Source: Verrucomicrobiaceae bacterium (GTDB taxonomy: Bacteria > Verrucomicrobiota > Verrucomicrobiia > Verrucomicrobiales > Verrucomicrobiaceae). Taken from it: a stretch of 64,000 bases of DNA. Location: positions 25,208 to 89,207 of the forward strand of contig CANGYJ010000017.1 of NCBI GenBank assembly GCA_947458455.1, written 5' to 3'. The notes under the pieces are model-generated. The model searched no databases, was not told where the DNA came from, and saw only the letters and a program-made list of their open reading frames with translations. The position numbers and the translations under genes were made by a program. Position 1 is the stretch's first letter; the number at the start of each line of letters is the position of its first letter. Shown piece by piece: positions 16,908-25,442 of this stretch.

Positions 16908-18393
16908 TCCGCTCGCGGAGGCTGCGACACCCATCGAAGTCTCCGCCGCGGCGATCAAAGCCGTCAGCTTCTACCACTCCCACGCGGCGGCCCACGGCGG
17001 TTACGTCTATCGCTACAGCGCCGACTTCACCCTGCGCGAAGCCGAAGGCATCCCCGGCCCCGACACGATCTGGATTCAGCCACCGGGCACACCCGCGGTC
17101 GGGATGGCGATGCTGGATGCTTACGAGGCCACGAAGGACGAAAAGTGCCTCGCAGCCGCCGTGGAGGCCGCGCGATGCGTTTCGCGCACGCAGCTCGCTT
17201 CGGGTGGTTGGGACTACTCGGGCCATTTCGATGTCAAAGGCCGCGAATCGAAGAATTACTGCCGCAAGGCCGATGGCACTGCCATTCCACGCACGCAGAC
17301 CATCTCGCGTGAGGCTGGCTGGCACAACTGGCGTCGTCAGGACAAGAAAAACTACGCCACCTACGACGACGATGTCTCCCAGGCCGCCACGCGGTTGCTC
17401 GTGCGGGTCGATCACGCGCTCGGCGGCAAGGACGCCGAAATCAAAGCCGCCGCCGACTTCGCACTGCACACCCTCCTCATGACGCAGTATCCGGCGGGCG
17501 GTTGGAGCGCGAATTTCGATGACGTGCCCACCTTTCCGCCGCCCGTCGAAAAGTATCCCATCAAGCCCGCCAACTACCCCGCCGACTGGCCGCGCAAGTG
17601 GCCGAAGGACTTCACCGGCTGCTATGTGCTCAATGACAACACCCACGCCACCTTGATGAGCACCCTGCTCCTCGCCTGGCAGCTTCGCGGCGATCAAAAA
17701 TACCTCGATGCCGCCAAACGCGGCGGCGACTTCCTCCTGCTCGCGCAGATGCCCGATCCGCAGCCCGCCTGGGCGCAGCAATACAACGCCGACATGCAGC
17801 CCGTGTGGAGCCGTCAATTCGAGCCCACCGCCATCAGCGGTCGCGAAAGCCAGGCCGCCATGTGGGCGCTGTTGAAGCTCGCCGCGGCCACTGGCGATCA
17901 AAAATACCTCGCCCCCGCCGCCAAAGCCATCACCTACCTCCGCACCGTGCTCCTGCCAGGCAACAAGCTCGCCCGCTTCTACGAACTCCACACCAACAAG
18001 CCTCTCTACTTCGAGCGCGGCCCCGGCGGCAAAGGTTTCGAGCTCACCTATTCCGACAAGCGTGCCTCCTCTAACTACGGCTGGGTCTGGGACAGCGAAC
18101 TCGACGCCCTGCAAGTCGCCGGTAGCCAGATCGCCCGTGGCGAGCCCGTCCCCTTCCCACGCACCGAAAAAGAACGTTGGTCCTCCCCACCCACCGACGC
18201 CGACATCGCCACCATCCTCAAAGAGCAAGCCGCCAACGGCTCTTGGCCCGTCACCGACGACGAACGCGGCATCATGCGTGATGCAAACGGCAAAAAAACC
18301 AAGCCAGCAGGCGGCGTGATCTACAGCCTCGACTTCACGCAGAATGTGAAAGCGTTGAGCGCGTGGCTGAAAGCGAAAAGAGGCATGCAATGA
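16843..18393 (+). CDS. Secreted pectate-lyase-like protein (PL10-type alpha/alpha barrel)
   Basis: 516 residues from the ATG at 16843; an ATG at 16795 would add 16 residues before the signal peptide. Residues 1-27 (MSPSSFSLRHSFLILISSFV, then IPPLAEA) are a signal peptide encoded within an interspersed repeat. The rest has the repeated helical hairpins of the pectic acid lyase / squalene-cyclase-like toroid: GTPAVGMAMLDAYEAT, ASGGWDYSG, MTQYPAGGWS, DNTHATLMSTLL, and the PL10-typical QPAWAQQYNADMQPVWSRQF. These enzymes cleave polygalacturonate by beta-elimination, but the segment replacing FNDDA-type catalytic residues is altered, so activity is uncertain. No other pectin genes are nearby. Confidence 0.75.
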   Translation: MSPSSFSLRHSFLILISSFVIPPLAEAATPIEVSAAAIKAVSFYHSHAAAHGGYVYRYSADFTLREAEGIPGPDTIWIQPPGTPAVGMAMLDAYEATKDEKCLAAAVEAARCVSRTQLASGGWDYSGHFDVKGRESKNYCRKADGTAIPRTQTISREAGWHNWRRQDKKNYATYDDDVSQAATRLLVRVDHALGGKDAEIKAAADFALHTLLMTQYPAGGWSANFDDVPTFPPPVEKYPIKPANYPADWPRKWPKDFTGCYVLNDNTHATLMSTLLLAWQLRGDQKYLDAAKRGGDFLLLAQMPDPQPAWAQQYNADMQPVWSRQFEPTAISGRESQAAMWALLKLAAATGDQKYLAPAAKAITYLRTVLLPGNKLARFYELHTNKPLYFERGPGGKGFELTYSDKRASSNYGWVWDSELDALQVAGSQIARGEPVPFPRTEKERWSSPPTDADIATILKEQAANGSWPVTDDERGIMRDANGKKTKPAGGVIYSLDFTQNVKALSAWLKAKRGMQ

Positions 18394-18413
18394 AGCGCGG
18401 AAGCCGCAGGATC

Positions 18414-18587
18414 GTAGGCCGGATGTGTTCGGCGCAATGCACAGCGCCGACACTCATAGTAACCTTCGCCGAACTATCCGACTGGTTTGTGGGCGTTGGA
18501 GTTAGCCATGTCCATCGAAACCGGATAGTTTGGCGAAGAATGTCGGAGATGCTGCCACCCCCTTTCCGCCAAACAAATCCGGCCTAC
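18414..18587. repeat. Inverted-repeat unit A of the repeat island
   Basis: The outer arms GTAGGCCGGAT (18414-18424) and ATCCGGCCTAC (18577-18587) are perfect complements. The inner arms CTTCGCCGAACTATCCG (18464-18480) and CGGATAGTTTGGCGAAG (18522-18538) match in 16 of 17 positions. The whole could fold as a long branched hairpin. Confidence 0.8.
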
Positions 18588-18599
18588 GTCCTGGCCGCC

Positions 18600-18880
18600 G
18601 AGCCGCAGGCTCGAAAGACAATAGCCGGTGGTGAAGTTCGCGAAGCGAACGAGAACCACTGGAAACCGCCACCCCCTCCACGTTTCTCATTCACCGCGCC
18701 CTGGAAAGGCGCGAGAAGCCAACGTCAACCCAGCGCATCCGATCTAGCCAAATCGTCCCCTTCTCGCGCCCTTCCAGGGCACTCCCCTGATTCGTTGATC
18801 GTTTCTCGTACTCGATCCGGTGGTTCTCGCTCGCCAAGCCTCGCTTCACCACCGGCTAATCTCTCGCGAGCCTCCGGCTC
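18600..18880. repeat. Inverted-repeat unit B of the repeat island
   Basis: There are three nested arm pairs. GAGCCGCAGGCTCG (18600-18613) pairs with CGAGCCTCCGGCTC (18867-18880), 13 of 14. TAGCCGGTGGTGAAG (18622-18636) pairs perfectly with CTTCACCACCGGCTA (18844-18858). GCGAACGAGAACCACTGG (18645-18662) pairs with CCGGTGGTTCTCGCTCGC (18817-18834), 16 of 18. The central part carries the GCGCCCTGGAAAGG inverted pair. Confidence 0.8.
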
Positions 18881-18945
18881 GACTCTGAAAAACCTCCGCG
18901 CCCTTCCAATCTCTGCGGTGCTCCTGCTTGGCCCCACCCGGCAAT

Positions 18946-19605
18946 TCATCGCGTGAAAGAGTCCATGCGCTGCGTTTGATCAAAGCGAGGAAGCAGGTCG
19001 TGATCGTGGGTGACGACGACGAGGGTGCTTTGACGAGTCCTGGCATCTTCGATCAGCAGATCGGTCACGACTTGAGTGCGGACGGGATCGAGCGAGGCGG
19101 TGGGCTCGTCCGCAAAGAGAAACCTCGGTTCATGTGCGAGGGCACGAGCGATGGCGGCTCGCTGACGCTCTCCCTGAGAGAGTTGGCTCACGAGCTTGGT
19201 GCGGTGAGGGGCGATTTGCAGGCGTTCGAGCAGCGCGGGAAGATTCGATGAGGCTTTGGCAAGGGTTTCGCGGCTGAACTCATGGGGCAGCAGGATGTTT
19301 TCTTCGACGGTAAGGTAGTCGAGTAAGGCGAAGTCTTGAAACACGAGCCCAATGTGTCGGAGGCGAAAGGCTCGCAGGGCCTCATGAGACATTTGGGATA
19401 GGTTTTGACCTTCCAGCTCCACGATGCCGCTCGATGGAGCGAGCAGGCCGGTCATCAGGCGCAGCAGCGTGGTCTTCCCGCCGCCGCTGGCTCCAGCAAG
19501 AGCGAGCGTGGCACCCGCAGCGACCTTCAATTCCGACACCGCGAGTCGAAAAGCATCTCCCGGATAGGCGAAAGCGAGATCGCGGATGGTGAGTGCGTGC
19601 TTCAT
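18946..19605 (-). CDS. lolD: ABC transporter ATP-binding protein, LolD-like
   Basis: 219 residues with all ATPase motifs: Walker A GASGGGKT (38-45), Q-loop VFQD, signature LSQGERQR (142-149), Walker B FLFADEP (162-168) and the switch His200 (VVVTHD). Length and sequence fit the LolD/MacB/FtsE subgroup, which powers FtsX-type permeases without moving substrate through a channel. It is the last gene after two LolC/E-type permeases (gap 10 bases), so the three form a LolCDE-type complex, which extracts lipoproteins from the inner membrane. The assignment to lipoprotein export rather than another MacB-like function is inferred from the two-permease layout. Confidence 0.88.
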   Translation of the reverse strand: MKHALTIRDLAFAYPGDAFRLAVSELKVAAGATLALAGASGGGKTTLLRLMTGLLAPSSGIVELEGQNLSQMSHEALRAFRLRHIGLVFQDFALLDYLTVEENILLPHEFSRETLAKASSNLPALLERLQIAPHRTKLVSQLSQGERQRAAIARALAHEPRFLFADEPTASLDPVRTQVVTDLLIEDARTRQSTLVVVTHDHDLLPRFDQTQRMDSFTR

Positions 19606-19615
19606 GACGATTCAT

Positions 19616-20926
19616 TTAATCCCGCAGCGCCACGGCCGGATCGACGCGGGCAGCGAAGAAGGAGGGGATGACAGCGGCGAGCAGGCAGAGGAAGACGGCG
19701 ATGGAGCAGATGATGCTCAAATCGGCGAGATCGGTATGGGCAGGGATCTCGGAGAGGAAATAGATATCCTGCGGGAAGAGGTCGAGATCGAAGGCGCTGG
19801 CCATCCATTCGCGGAAGGCATTCCGCACCGATAGAACAGCGAAGCCTCCGAGGATGCCGCCGATGACGCCGATGACGGCGACGAAGCCTGCCTGAGCGAC
19901 AAAGATGGTGATGATCTGCCAGGCGCGGGTGCCGAGGGCGGTGAGGATGCCGATCTCACGCCGCTTTTTCACGGTGACGGTGATGGTGGTATTCATCACG
20001 CAGATGGCGGCCACGAGCATGATGAAGAGCAGAAGAAAGTACATCATCACCCGCTGGTTCTCGACGGATTGTAGCATGTCCTCATGCTCTTGATCCCAAG
20101 TCCGCCAGCCCCACTGCGGCGGCAGGGTGCCGTCAATGTAGGCCGTTTCCATGAGCTCGGCGGCAGCATCGGGATCAACGAGCTCGAGTTCGATGCCGGT
20201 GACCTCGCCATCGAGATCGAAGAACTCCTGGGCGATGTTCAGCGGCACATAGCCACGGGTGCCCGCTGTATCACCGCGGAGGATGCCGACGAGTTTGAGG
20301 TCTTTGGAAAGGATGCTCACGCTATCGAGCTTCTCGGCGCGTTGCTCATCGGCAGCATCTTCGGGGATTTCCCGGACATCGGCGATGAATTGCCGCACGC
20401 TGGCAGAGGCATGCACGACGATGGTATCGCCACGCTTGGCGCCGATGTCGCGGGCCTGCTGATCGGTGAGGATGATATTGTCGTCGTTGAGATCGAAAAC
20501 GCCTTCGGTGAGATGCTTGGCGAGCTTGGTGGCGAGGGCGTTGTCTTGATCCGGGGACAAACCGAGCACGGGCAGGCCTTGCAAGCTGCCTTCCTTCTCG
20601 ACGACGACATTGCCCTCGGCCACGGGTGTGGCGGCGAGGAAGCGTTTGTCCTTGGCGAGCTTGTCGCGGAGTTCACGCCAGCCGGTGGCCTGCGGTGATT
20701 CGGGACCGGTTTCGCCGCCGTTGTGCAATCGCATCACGACAACATGCGGCTCAAAGCCGAGCAGCATCTTCCGAAACTCGATCTGCCAGCCCTTAAAGAC
20801 GCTCATCACCGTGACGAGCACGCCCACACCGAGCACGACGCCGAGCATCGAGATCACGGTGATGACCGAGATGAAGCTACGCGTGGGGCGCAGGTAGCGA
20901 ATGGCGAGGAAGAGAGGAGCGGTCAC
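19616..20926 (-). CDS. lolE: LolC/LolE-type ABC permease (second of pair)
   Basis: 436 residues. It has an N-terminal helix with the family FISVITVISMLGVVLGVG segment, a large periplasmic domain (about 50-310), then three C-terminal helices starting at VMMYFLLLFIMLVAAICVMNTTITVTVKKRREIGIL, and the C-terminal RVDPAVALRD that ends many LolC/E/MacB proteins. This is the four-helix topology of lipoprotein-releasing permeases. It follows the paralogous permease after 42 bases holding a short repeat and precedes lolD by 10 bases. The shared C-terminus (identical last ten residues) shows the two permeases arose by duplication. Confidence 0.85.
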   Translation of the reverse strand: MTAPLFLAIRYLRPTRSFISVITVISMLGVVLGVGVLVTVMSVFKGWQIEFRKMLLGFEPHVVVMRLHNGGETGPESPQATGWRELRDKLAKDKRFLAATPVAEGNVVVEKEGSLQGLPVLGLSPDQDNALATKLAKHLTEGVFDLNDDNIILTDQQARDIGAKRGDTIVVHASASVRQFIADVREIPEDAADEQRAEKLDSVSILSKDLKLVGILRGDTAGTRGYVPLNIAQEFFDLDGEVTGIELELVDPDAAAELMETAYIDGTLPPQWGWRTWDQEHEDMLQSVENQRVMMYFLLLFIMLVAAICVMNTTITVTVKKRREIGILTALGTRAWQIITIFVAQAGFVAVIGVIGGILGGFAVLSVRNAFREWMASAFDLDLFPQDIYFLSEIPAHTDLADLSIICSIAVFLCLLAAVIPSFFAARVDPAVALRD

Positions 20927-20932
20927 GAAGTG

Positions 20933-20968
20933 AAATGACGAAGGTCGAATGAAGGAATGACGAATGGC
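20933..20968. repeat. TGACGAAT-type repeat, short copy 2
   Basis: Between the two Lol permease genes, the words AAATGACGAAGGTCGAATG and GGAATGACGAATGG match the left arm of the interspersed element seen at 16774, 23204 and 41463. Only one orientation is present, so this is probably a remnant. Confidence 0.6.
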
Positions 20969-22264
20969 TCAATCCCGCAGCGCCACGGCTGGATCGACGC
21001 GGGAGGCAAGCCAAGCGGGCGGGACAGCAGCGGCGAGGCAGAGGAGGACGGAGCCACAGGCGGTGTAAGCGATGAACGCGGGATCGATATGGGCTGGGAT
21101 GGTGGAGAGGAAGAGATCGGAGTCGCTGGAGCTGCCGCCGGAGAGGGTGGCGATGAGGCCACGAATGTCATTACGATAGCGCAGCACGAGGGCGCTGAGG
21201 CCAAGACCGGTGAGCGTGCCGACGACGCCGACCACGGCGGCCTGAGAGACGAAGATTTGAATGATCTGCCCCTGCCGAGCACCGAGCGCGGCGAGCACGC
21301 CGATCTCGCGTCGCTTCTGGGTGGTAACGGTGATAGTGGTGTTCATCACGGCAAAGGCCGCCACGAGACCGATGATGCCGATGATGAAGAACATCATGAA
21401 GCGCTCGTTGCTCATTGCGGCGAGTCGTCCATCACCCTCGTCCGTCCATAGCACGACTTTCCATCCGGCGGGGATGATGTTCTGCTCTTCGAGGCGCTTC
21501 TTGAGCGCTTTGATATCGTTCGGATTCGTTGTCTCGGCCATGATGCCGGTGAGTTTTTCTCCGAGTCCAAAGATTTGCTGAGCAGTGGCCAGCGTGGTGT
21601 AGGCGAAGTAACCGGCGGTCTCGACGCGGGTGTAGCCGAGGAGCTTCGCCTCGGTCGGACGGAGTTTGATGAGCTTGAAGGCCTCGTGACGCTTCTTTTC
21701 ATCGGAAATATCCGAAGCCACGCGAAAGCGATTTACAGCGCTGGTGACGCTCGATGAGGCATAAACAGCCAGTGAATCGCCGGGACGTGCGTCGATCTCG
21801 GCAGCGGTGTAATCGCTCGTGACGATGCCGCCATCGGAAAGGTCCATGGTGCCATCAAGGCGGTGCTTGGATACTTTGGCCATGTAGGAGGCAGCGGAAT
21901 CTACTGGGAGGCCAAAGAGCACGGTGGCGGATTGATTCCCTTCATGCTCGACGAAGAACATGCCACCGGCGTAGCTCATCGCGGACTGGATGCCCGCCTG
22001 CGGGCGCAGCTTGGCGAGCGTCGCTTCGACGATTGAAGGTTCGGCAGGCTTGCCATCGGCTGGCTTCAAAATCAGGTGCGGCTGGTAGCCGATGAGCGCC
22101 TGGCGGAACTCGCCCTCAAAACCCTTCATCACCGCATTCACGACGATCATCATGAGCACGCCCACCGCCACGCCAAGGATCGAGATCACCGTGATGACGG
22201 AGACAAAGGACCGCTTCGCACGAAGATAACGGCGGGCAAGAAAGGAGACGGCGCTGACAGACAT
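20969..22264 (-). CDS. lolC: LolC/LolE-type ABC permease (first of pair)
   Basis: 431 residues from the ATG at 22264; an ATG at 22315 would overlap the upstream metal permease. The layout equals its paralogue: N-terminal SFVSVITVISILGVAVGV helix, periplasmic domain, then the helix triplet beginning MMFFIIGIIGLVAAFAVMNTTITVTTQKRREIGVL, ending RVDPAVALRD. LolC and LolE heterodimers are assembled with LolD, the gene two places downstream. Its start lies 47 bases after the stop of the ZnuB-like gene, so the Lol unit could be read through from the metal-uptake operon. Confidence 0.85.
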   Translation of the reverse strand: MSVSAVSFLARRYLRAKRSFVSVITVISILGVAVGVLMMIVVNAVMKGFEGEFRQALIGYQPHLILKPADGKPAEPSIVEATLAKLRPQAGIQSAMSYAGGMFFVEHEGNQSATVLFGLPVDSAASYMAKVSKHRLDGTMDLSDGGIVTSDYTAAEIDARPGDSLAVYASSSVTSAVNRFRVASDISDEKKRHEAFKLIKLRPTEAKLLGYTRVETAGYFAYTTLATAQQIFGLGEKLTGIMAETTNPNDIKALKKRLEEQNIIPAGWKVVLWTDEGDGRLAAMSNERFMMFFIIGIIGLVAAFAVMNTTITVTTQKRREIGVLAALGARQGQIIQIFVSQAAVVGVVGTLTGLGLSALVLRYRNDIRGLIATLSGGSSSDSDLFLSTIPAHIDPAFIAYTACGSVLLCLAAAVPPAWLASRVDPAVALRD

Positions 22265-22311
22265 GAAAGCACCGAATGAGGCGCGAGGCAGGCCCCGGCG
22301 CAAAAGGATTT

Positions 22312-23166
22312 TCACGCCCTCTTTCGAGAACTGAAAAGCCCGTATCGTGGGCTAAAGATGTAGGCGAGCATGAAAAGGCCGCCGAGCACGACGATGATGG
22401 TGGCGCTGACACTCCAGCCGAGCGGATACGAGAGGAAAAAGGCCGCCACGGAGCCGAGGCCGCCGATGATGCCACCGCCCCAGAAGAGCGTGCGGGCATT
22501 GTTGGTGAGCAGATAGACCGTGGCCGCTGGGGCGACCATCAAACCGACGCTCAAAATGCAGCCGACCGCTTGCAGCGAGGAGATAAGCACGAGGATCGTG
22601 ATGCCAAACAAGGCATAGCTGAGCAGCCGCACCGGCACACCGAGGCTCGCGGCGATGTTCGGCTCGAACATGTAGATGAGCAGCGGCCTTTGCAGCGCGA
22701 TCAAAGCGAGCACCGCGACGGCGCTGATGCCGAAAGCGATCCACAAATCGCTGTCCGCCATGCCGACGATGCTACCGAAGAGCCATTCATCGAGCTGCTG
22801 ACGGATGTCGAGCTTCGTGAGAATGAGCAGACCGCCCGCGAAGGCCGTGGTGTAGAGAATGCCCATCGCGGTATCCTGATCGAGCCGGGAGGTGCGGGAG
22901 AGAAAGAGCGAGCCAAGGCCGACGATCAGTGCGGCAAACACCGCGCCAGCCAGGGCGCTCCACTGCGTCAAACCGGCTACCAGCACCGCCAGCGCAATGC
23001 CGGGCAGCAACGCATGCGAGAGCGTCCCGATCTTCAGCGCCGATTTTTGCAGCACCACAAAGGCGCTCACGAATCCATTCGCGAAGCCGATCATCAAACA
23101 CGCCAGCAACGCCCGCTGAGCGATGGGCTCGGCGAGGCAGTCGGAAAGCGTGGTGGAGAGGATCAT
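22312..23166 (-). CDS. znuB: Metal ABC transporter permease, ZnuB/MntB-type
   Basis: 284 residues from the ATG at 23166, reading MILSTTLSDCLAEPIAQRALL. A longer frame to 23283 is encoded by an interspersed repeat and is not supported. Eight or so hydrophobic helices follow the ABC-3 family pattern: FVVLQKSALKIGTLSHALLPGIA, MGILYTTAFAGGLLIL, IAASLGVPVRLLSY, LQAVGCILSVGLMVAPAATVYLL. This family moves Zn2+, Mn2+ or Fe2+ chelates inward. It completes a transporter with the ATPase and binding protein encoded upstream. A 159-base gap with a repeat element separates it from the ATPase gene. Confidence 0.9.
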   Translation of the reverse strand: MILSTTLSDCLAEPIAQRALLACLMIGFANGFVSAFVVLQKSALKIGTLSHALLPGIALAVLVAGLTQWSALAGAVFAALIVGLGSLFLSRTSRLDQDTAMGILYTTAFAGGLLILTKLDIRQQLDEWLFGSIVGMADSDLWIAFGISAVAVLALIALQRPLLIYMFEPNIAASLGVPVRLLSYALFGITILVLISSLQAVGCILSVGLMVAPAATVYLLTNNARTLFWGGGIIGGLGSVAAFFLSYPLGWSVSATIIVVLGGLFMLAYIFSPRYGLFSSRKRA

Positions 23167-23203
23167 GGGGGATTTTGGGGCGTGGGGGGAGAGGCGGAGC
23201 GGG

Positions 23204-23334
23204 AAATGACGAATGATGAATTCAGAATGGCGAATGAATGACGAAGCACGAAGGCCGAAGAGGCGTTCGCGAGCATTCATCATTCGGAGTTGGGGCTTCG
23301 TTCGTCATTTGGCATTCTGATTTTGTCATTTGTC
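23204..23334. repeat. TGACGAAT-type inverted-repeat element, copy 3
   Basis: The left arm AATGACGAATGATGAATTCAGAATGGCGAATG (quoted in parts: AATGACGAATG, ATGAATTCAGAATGG) is mirrored by a right arm with GGGGCTTCGTTCGTCATT, GGCATTCTGATTTTGTCATT. It fills the gap between the metal-transport ATPase and permease genes and slightly overlaps the 3' end of the ATPase gene. Confidence 0.7.
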
Positions 23335-24129
23335 GCCGTAGGCCTTCGCGATGGTCTCGGCGTTAAACGCTTCCTTCATCGTCCCGAAGGCGAGTTGCGT
23401 TCTTTTGATCAAAAGGAGCTCGTCGAAGATGTCCGGGGCAGTCTGGAGATCGTGATGGCTGGCGATGAGGAGGCGGCCTTCGTGGGTAAGTTCGCGGAAG
23501 AGTTTGGCGAGGCTGTCCTGGGCGGGTTTGTCGAGGCCGGTGAAGGGCTCGTCGAGCAGGAGGACGTGGGCTTCTTGCGCCAGGGCACGGGCGATGAAGG
23601 TTCGCTGCTGCTGGCCGCCGCTCAGAGCGCTGATTTGGCGGTCCTGGAGGTCGAGCAGTTTCATCGCGGAGAGCGCACGTTCAACGATTTCGGCGTCGTG
23701 GCGGGAAAACGAACGCCACCAGCCGAGGTTCGGGTAGCGGCCCATCTCGACGAGGCCGCGCACGGTGATGGGGAAGTTCCAATCGATGTCGCCACGCTGC
23801 GGCAGGTAGGCGATCTCATGGCTGCTGCGGGTGAGCGGCTTGCCACGCCAGAGAATACTGCCGCTATCCGCCCGGATGAGACCAGCGAGGGATTTTAATA
23901 AGGTGCTCTTCCCGGCTCCATTCGGGCCGATGAGGGCGATGCTGCGGCCGCATTCGGTGGAGAAACCAATGCCATCCAGGGCGAGCACCTCGCGGTAGGT
24001 GACGCGAAGGTTCGAGACCTCCAGCTTGTGATGATGCGTGGAGGCATCGCCACCGCCGCCCCAGCAGACGTGGCCGTCCGCATGTGTGTGCCCGCAGGCG
24101 CTGTGGTCATGGTCGTGCGTGGTTACCAT
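23326..24129 (-). CDS. znuC: Metal ABC transporter ATP-binding protein, ZnuC/MntA-type
   Basis: 267 residues. An unusual N-terminal extension of about 34 residues is rich in His and Cys (HDHDHSACGHTHADGHVC, then HHH), suggesting direct metal binding. The ATPase core has Walker A GPNGAGKST (68-76), a Q-loop LPQRGDIDWNFP typical of metal-uptake ATPases, the signature LSGGQQQR, Walker B VLLLDEPF and the switch ASHHD. The start overlaps the stop of the preceding gene by 7 bases (ATGGTAA). It energises import through the ZnuB-like permease. Confidence 0.92.
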   Translation of the reverse strand: MVTTHDHDHSACGHTHADGHVCWGGGGDASTHHHKLEVSNLRVTYREVLALDGIGFSTECGRSIALIGPNGAGKSTLLKSLAGLIRADSGSILWRGKPLTRSSHEIAYLPQRGDIDWNFPITVRGLVEMGRYPNLGWWRSFSRHDAEIVERALSAMKLLDLQDRQISALSGGQQQRTFIARALAQEAHVLLLDEPFTGLDKPAQDSLAKLFRELTHEGRLLIASHHDLQTAPDIFDELLLIKRTQLAFGTMKEAFNAETIAKAYGDK

Positions 24130-24545
24130 TGGAAGTGATAGACCTCGTTGAGACTGCCTGCGGCAGACCAGTTGGTTTCACGTTTCGTATCCTGACCATC
24201 GGGTTCGATCTCAATGGTCAGCGCCTGATCGGGGGCACCGTAAGCCCAATCGGCGGCGACGAGCAGATCGAGGCTCAATGGGAGCGTGGCTTCGAATTCG
24301 ACCGCGTTGTCCATCCAGTCGCCTTTTTCGAGCAACTCACGCTCACCGAGCTTCACGCTGAGCTTTTCGGGCTTGTGGACGAAACGCACGCGAACAAGCG
24401 ATTTGGCCTCCTTCGGCTTCGTGGTGCCTCTCGCGGCCTTCGGCGGCTCCACGGGGGCGTTGCCAGTCAAATAGGCCAGCGGGATCGCCAGCACGACGAA
24501 GGTGATGACGAGCACAAAGAGCTGAATGGGCGGCGAACCTCGCAT
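24123..24545 (-). CDS. Single-pass membrane protein of unknown function inside the metal-uptake operon
   Basis: 140 residues. One N-terminal membrane helix (LFVLVITFVVLAIPLAYLTG, 9-28), a short Lys/Pro linker, then about 90 residues that look like a small beta-sandwich (LVRVRFVHKPEKLSVKLGER). No cysteine or histidine cluster is present. It is tightly packed between the binding-protein gene (6-base gap) and the ATPase gene (7-base overlap), so it is certainly part of the operon. It may serve in metal handling on the outer face of the membrane; I do not recognise the family. Confidence 0.8.
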   Translation of the reverse strand: MRGSPPIQLFVLVITFVVLAIPLAYLTGNAPVEPPKAARGTTKPKEAKSLVRVRFVHKPEKLSVKLGERELLEKGDWMDNAVEFEATLPLSLDLLVAADWAYGAPDQALTIEIEPDGQDTKRETNWSAAGSLNEVYHFQW

Positions 24546-24551
24546 GGCGGC

Positions 24552-25439
24552 TTATTTCTGCGTGCCGAGCGCCGCCACGATGGCGCGGACGTTGTGGGCG
24601 ATCATCGTTTCAAAGGTGTGCGCATGCTTCGCGGTGCCATCGGCCACGAGCGGATCGCCCATTTTCACGCCGGTGCTGCGCACGATCTCCGCCAGCACCT
24701 TCGGATTGGCCTGATCTTCGGGAAAGGCGGCCTTGATGCCATGCTCGCGAATCGTGGCGATGGAGTCGGTGACGTGCTTCAGACTCGAATCATCGCTGCG
24801 GGAGACGCCGAGGATCGAGATGGGCTCGAAACCATACTCCTTGCAGAAGTAGCCAAAGGCATTGTGCGCCGTGACGAGCTTGCGATCCGCCCGGTCGATC
24901 TTGGCGATCTCGATCTTTGCCCAGGTTTTGAGTTCGCCGAAGCGCTTGGAAGTGGTTTTGGCATTCGCGGCGTAGGCGGCTTCATTGGCTGGATCAGCCT
25001 CGGCAAAGACATCGGCCACGATGCGGGCGGCCCGCTGCATATTCTCGGCGCTGTGCCACCAGTGCGGGTCAAACTCGCCATGATGATGATCGTGCCCTTC
25101 GCCATGATCGTGATCGCAGGCGTAAGGGATGGAGGGCACTTTTTCACCGATCTCGACGAGCTGTACGCCCGTGCCGAGGCTGTCGCGCAGCTTGTCGAGG
25201 TAGGTTTCGAGGCCCTTGCCGGAGGCAAGGATCAATTTCGAGCCGCGCATGGCCGCGATGTCCTTCGTGGCAGGCTCGAAGTGATGGATGTCACCACCCG
25301 GCTTGAGGATTTCGACGACTTCCACGTTTGCGCCCCCCACTTGACGTGCCAAATCAGCCACGATGGGATGCAGCGAGGCCACCTTCATGGCCGCGAGAGC
25401 TGGCGAGGCAAGGCAGAGAAGGGCGAGGATGAATTTCAT
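24552..25439 (-). CDS. znuA: Metal ABC transporter substrate-binding protein, ZnuA-like
   Basis: 295 residues from the ATG at 25439; an ATG at 25454 would place the upstream dyad in coding sequence. The signal peptide is MKFILALLCLASPALA. Metal ligands of cluster A-I proteins are visible: His52/53 in GGDIHHFEP, the HWWHS histidines near 126-129, a central AHNAFGYFCKEYG segment and a C-terminal Glu/Asp motif (FPEDQANPKVL). A His-rich loop (DHDHGEGHDHHHG, 109-121) is typical of zinc-binding members and argues for Zn2+ over Mn2+. It is the first gene of the unit znuA-unknown-znuC-znuB. Confidence 0.92.
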   Translation of the reverse strand: MKFILALLCLASPALAAMKVASLHPIVADLARQVGGANVEVVEILKPGGDIHHFEPATKDIAAMRGSKLILASGKGLETYLDKLRDSLGTGVQLVEIGEKVPSIPYACDHDHGEGHDHHHGEFDPHWWHSAENMQRAARIVADVFAEADPANEAAYAANAKTTSKRFGELKTWAKIEIAKIDRADRKLVTAHNAFGYFCKEYGFEPISILGVSRSDDSSLKHVTDSIATIREHGIKAAFPEDQANPKVLAEIVRSTGVKMGDPLVADGTAKHAHTFETMIAHNVRAIVAALGTQK

Positions 25440-25442
25440 GCA

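Larger units (their letters stand above)
18394..18945. other. Gene-free 552-base region filled by nested palindromic repeats
   Basis: No credible coding sequence is seen on either strand. The region separates a plus-strand gene end from the end of a minus-strand operon (convergent). It contains two large inverted-repeat units, listed separately, plus the pair GCGCCCTGGAAAGGCGCG (near 18698) and GCGCCCTTCCAGGGC (near 18766). Confidence 0.8.

Noticed and set aside
16855..18453. 532-codon minus-strand frame across the PL10-like gene
   Set aside because: Antisense to a gene with signal peptide and lyase motifs; no motif in the minus-strand product.
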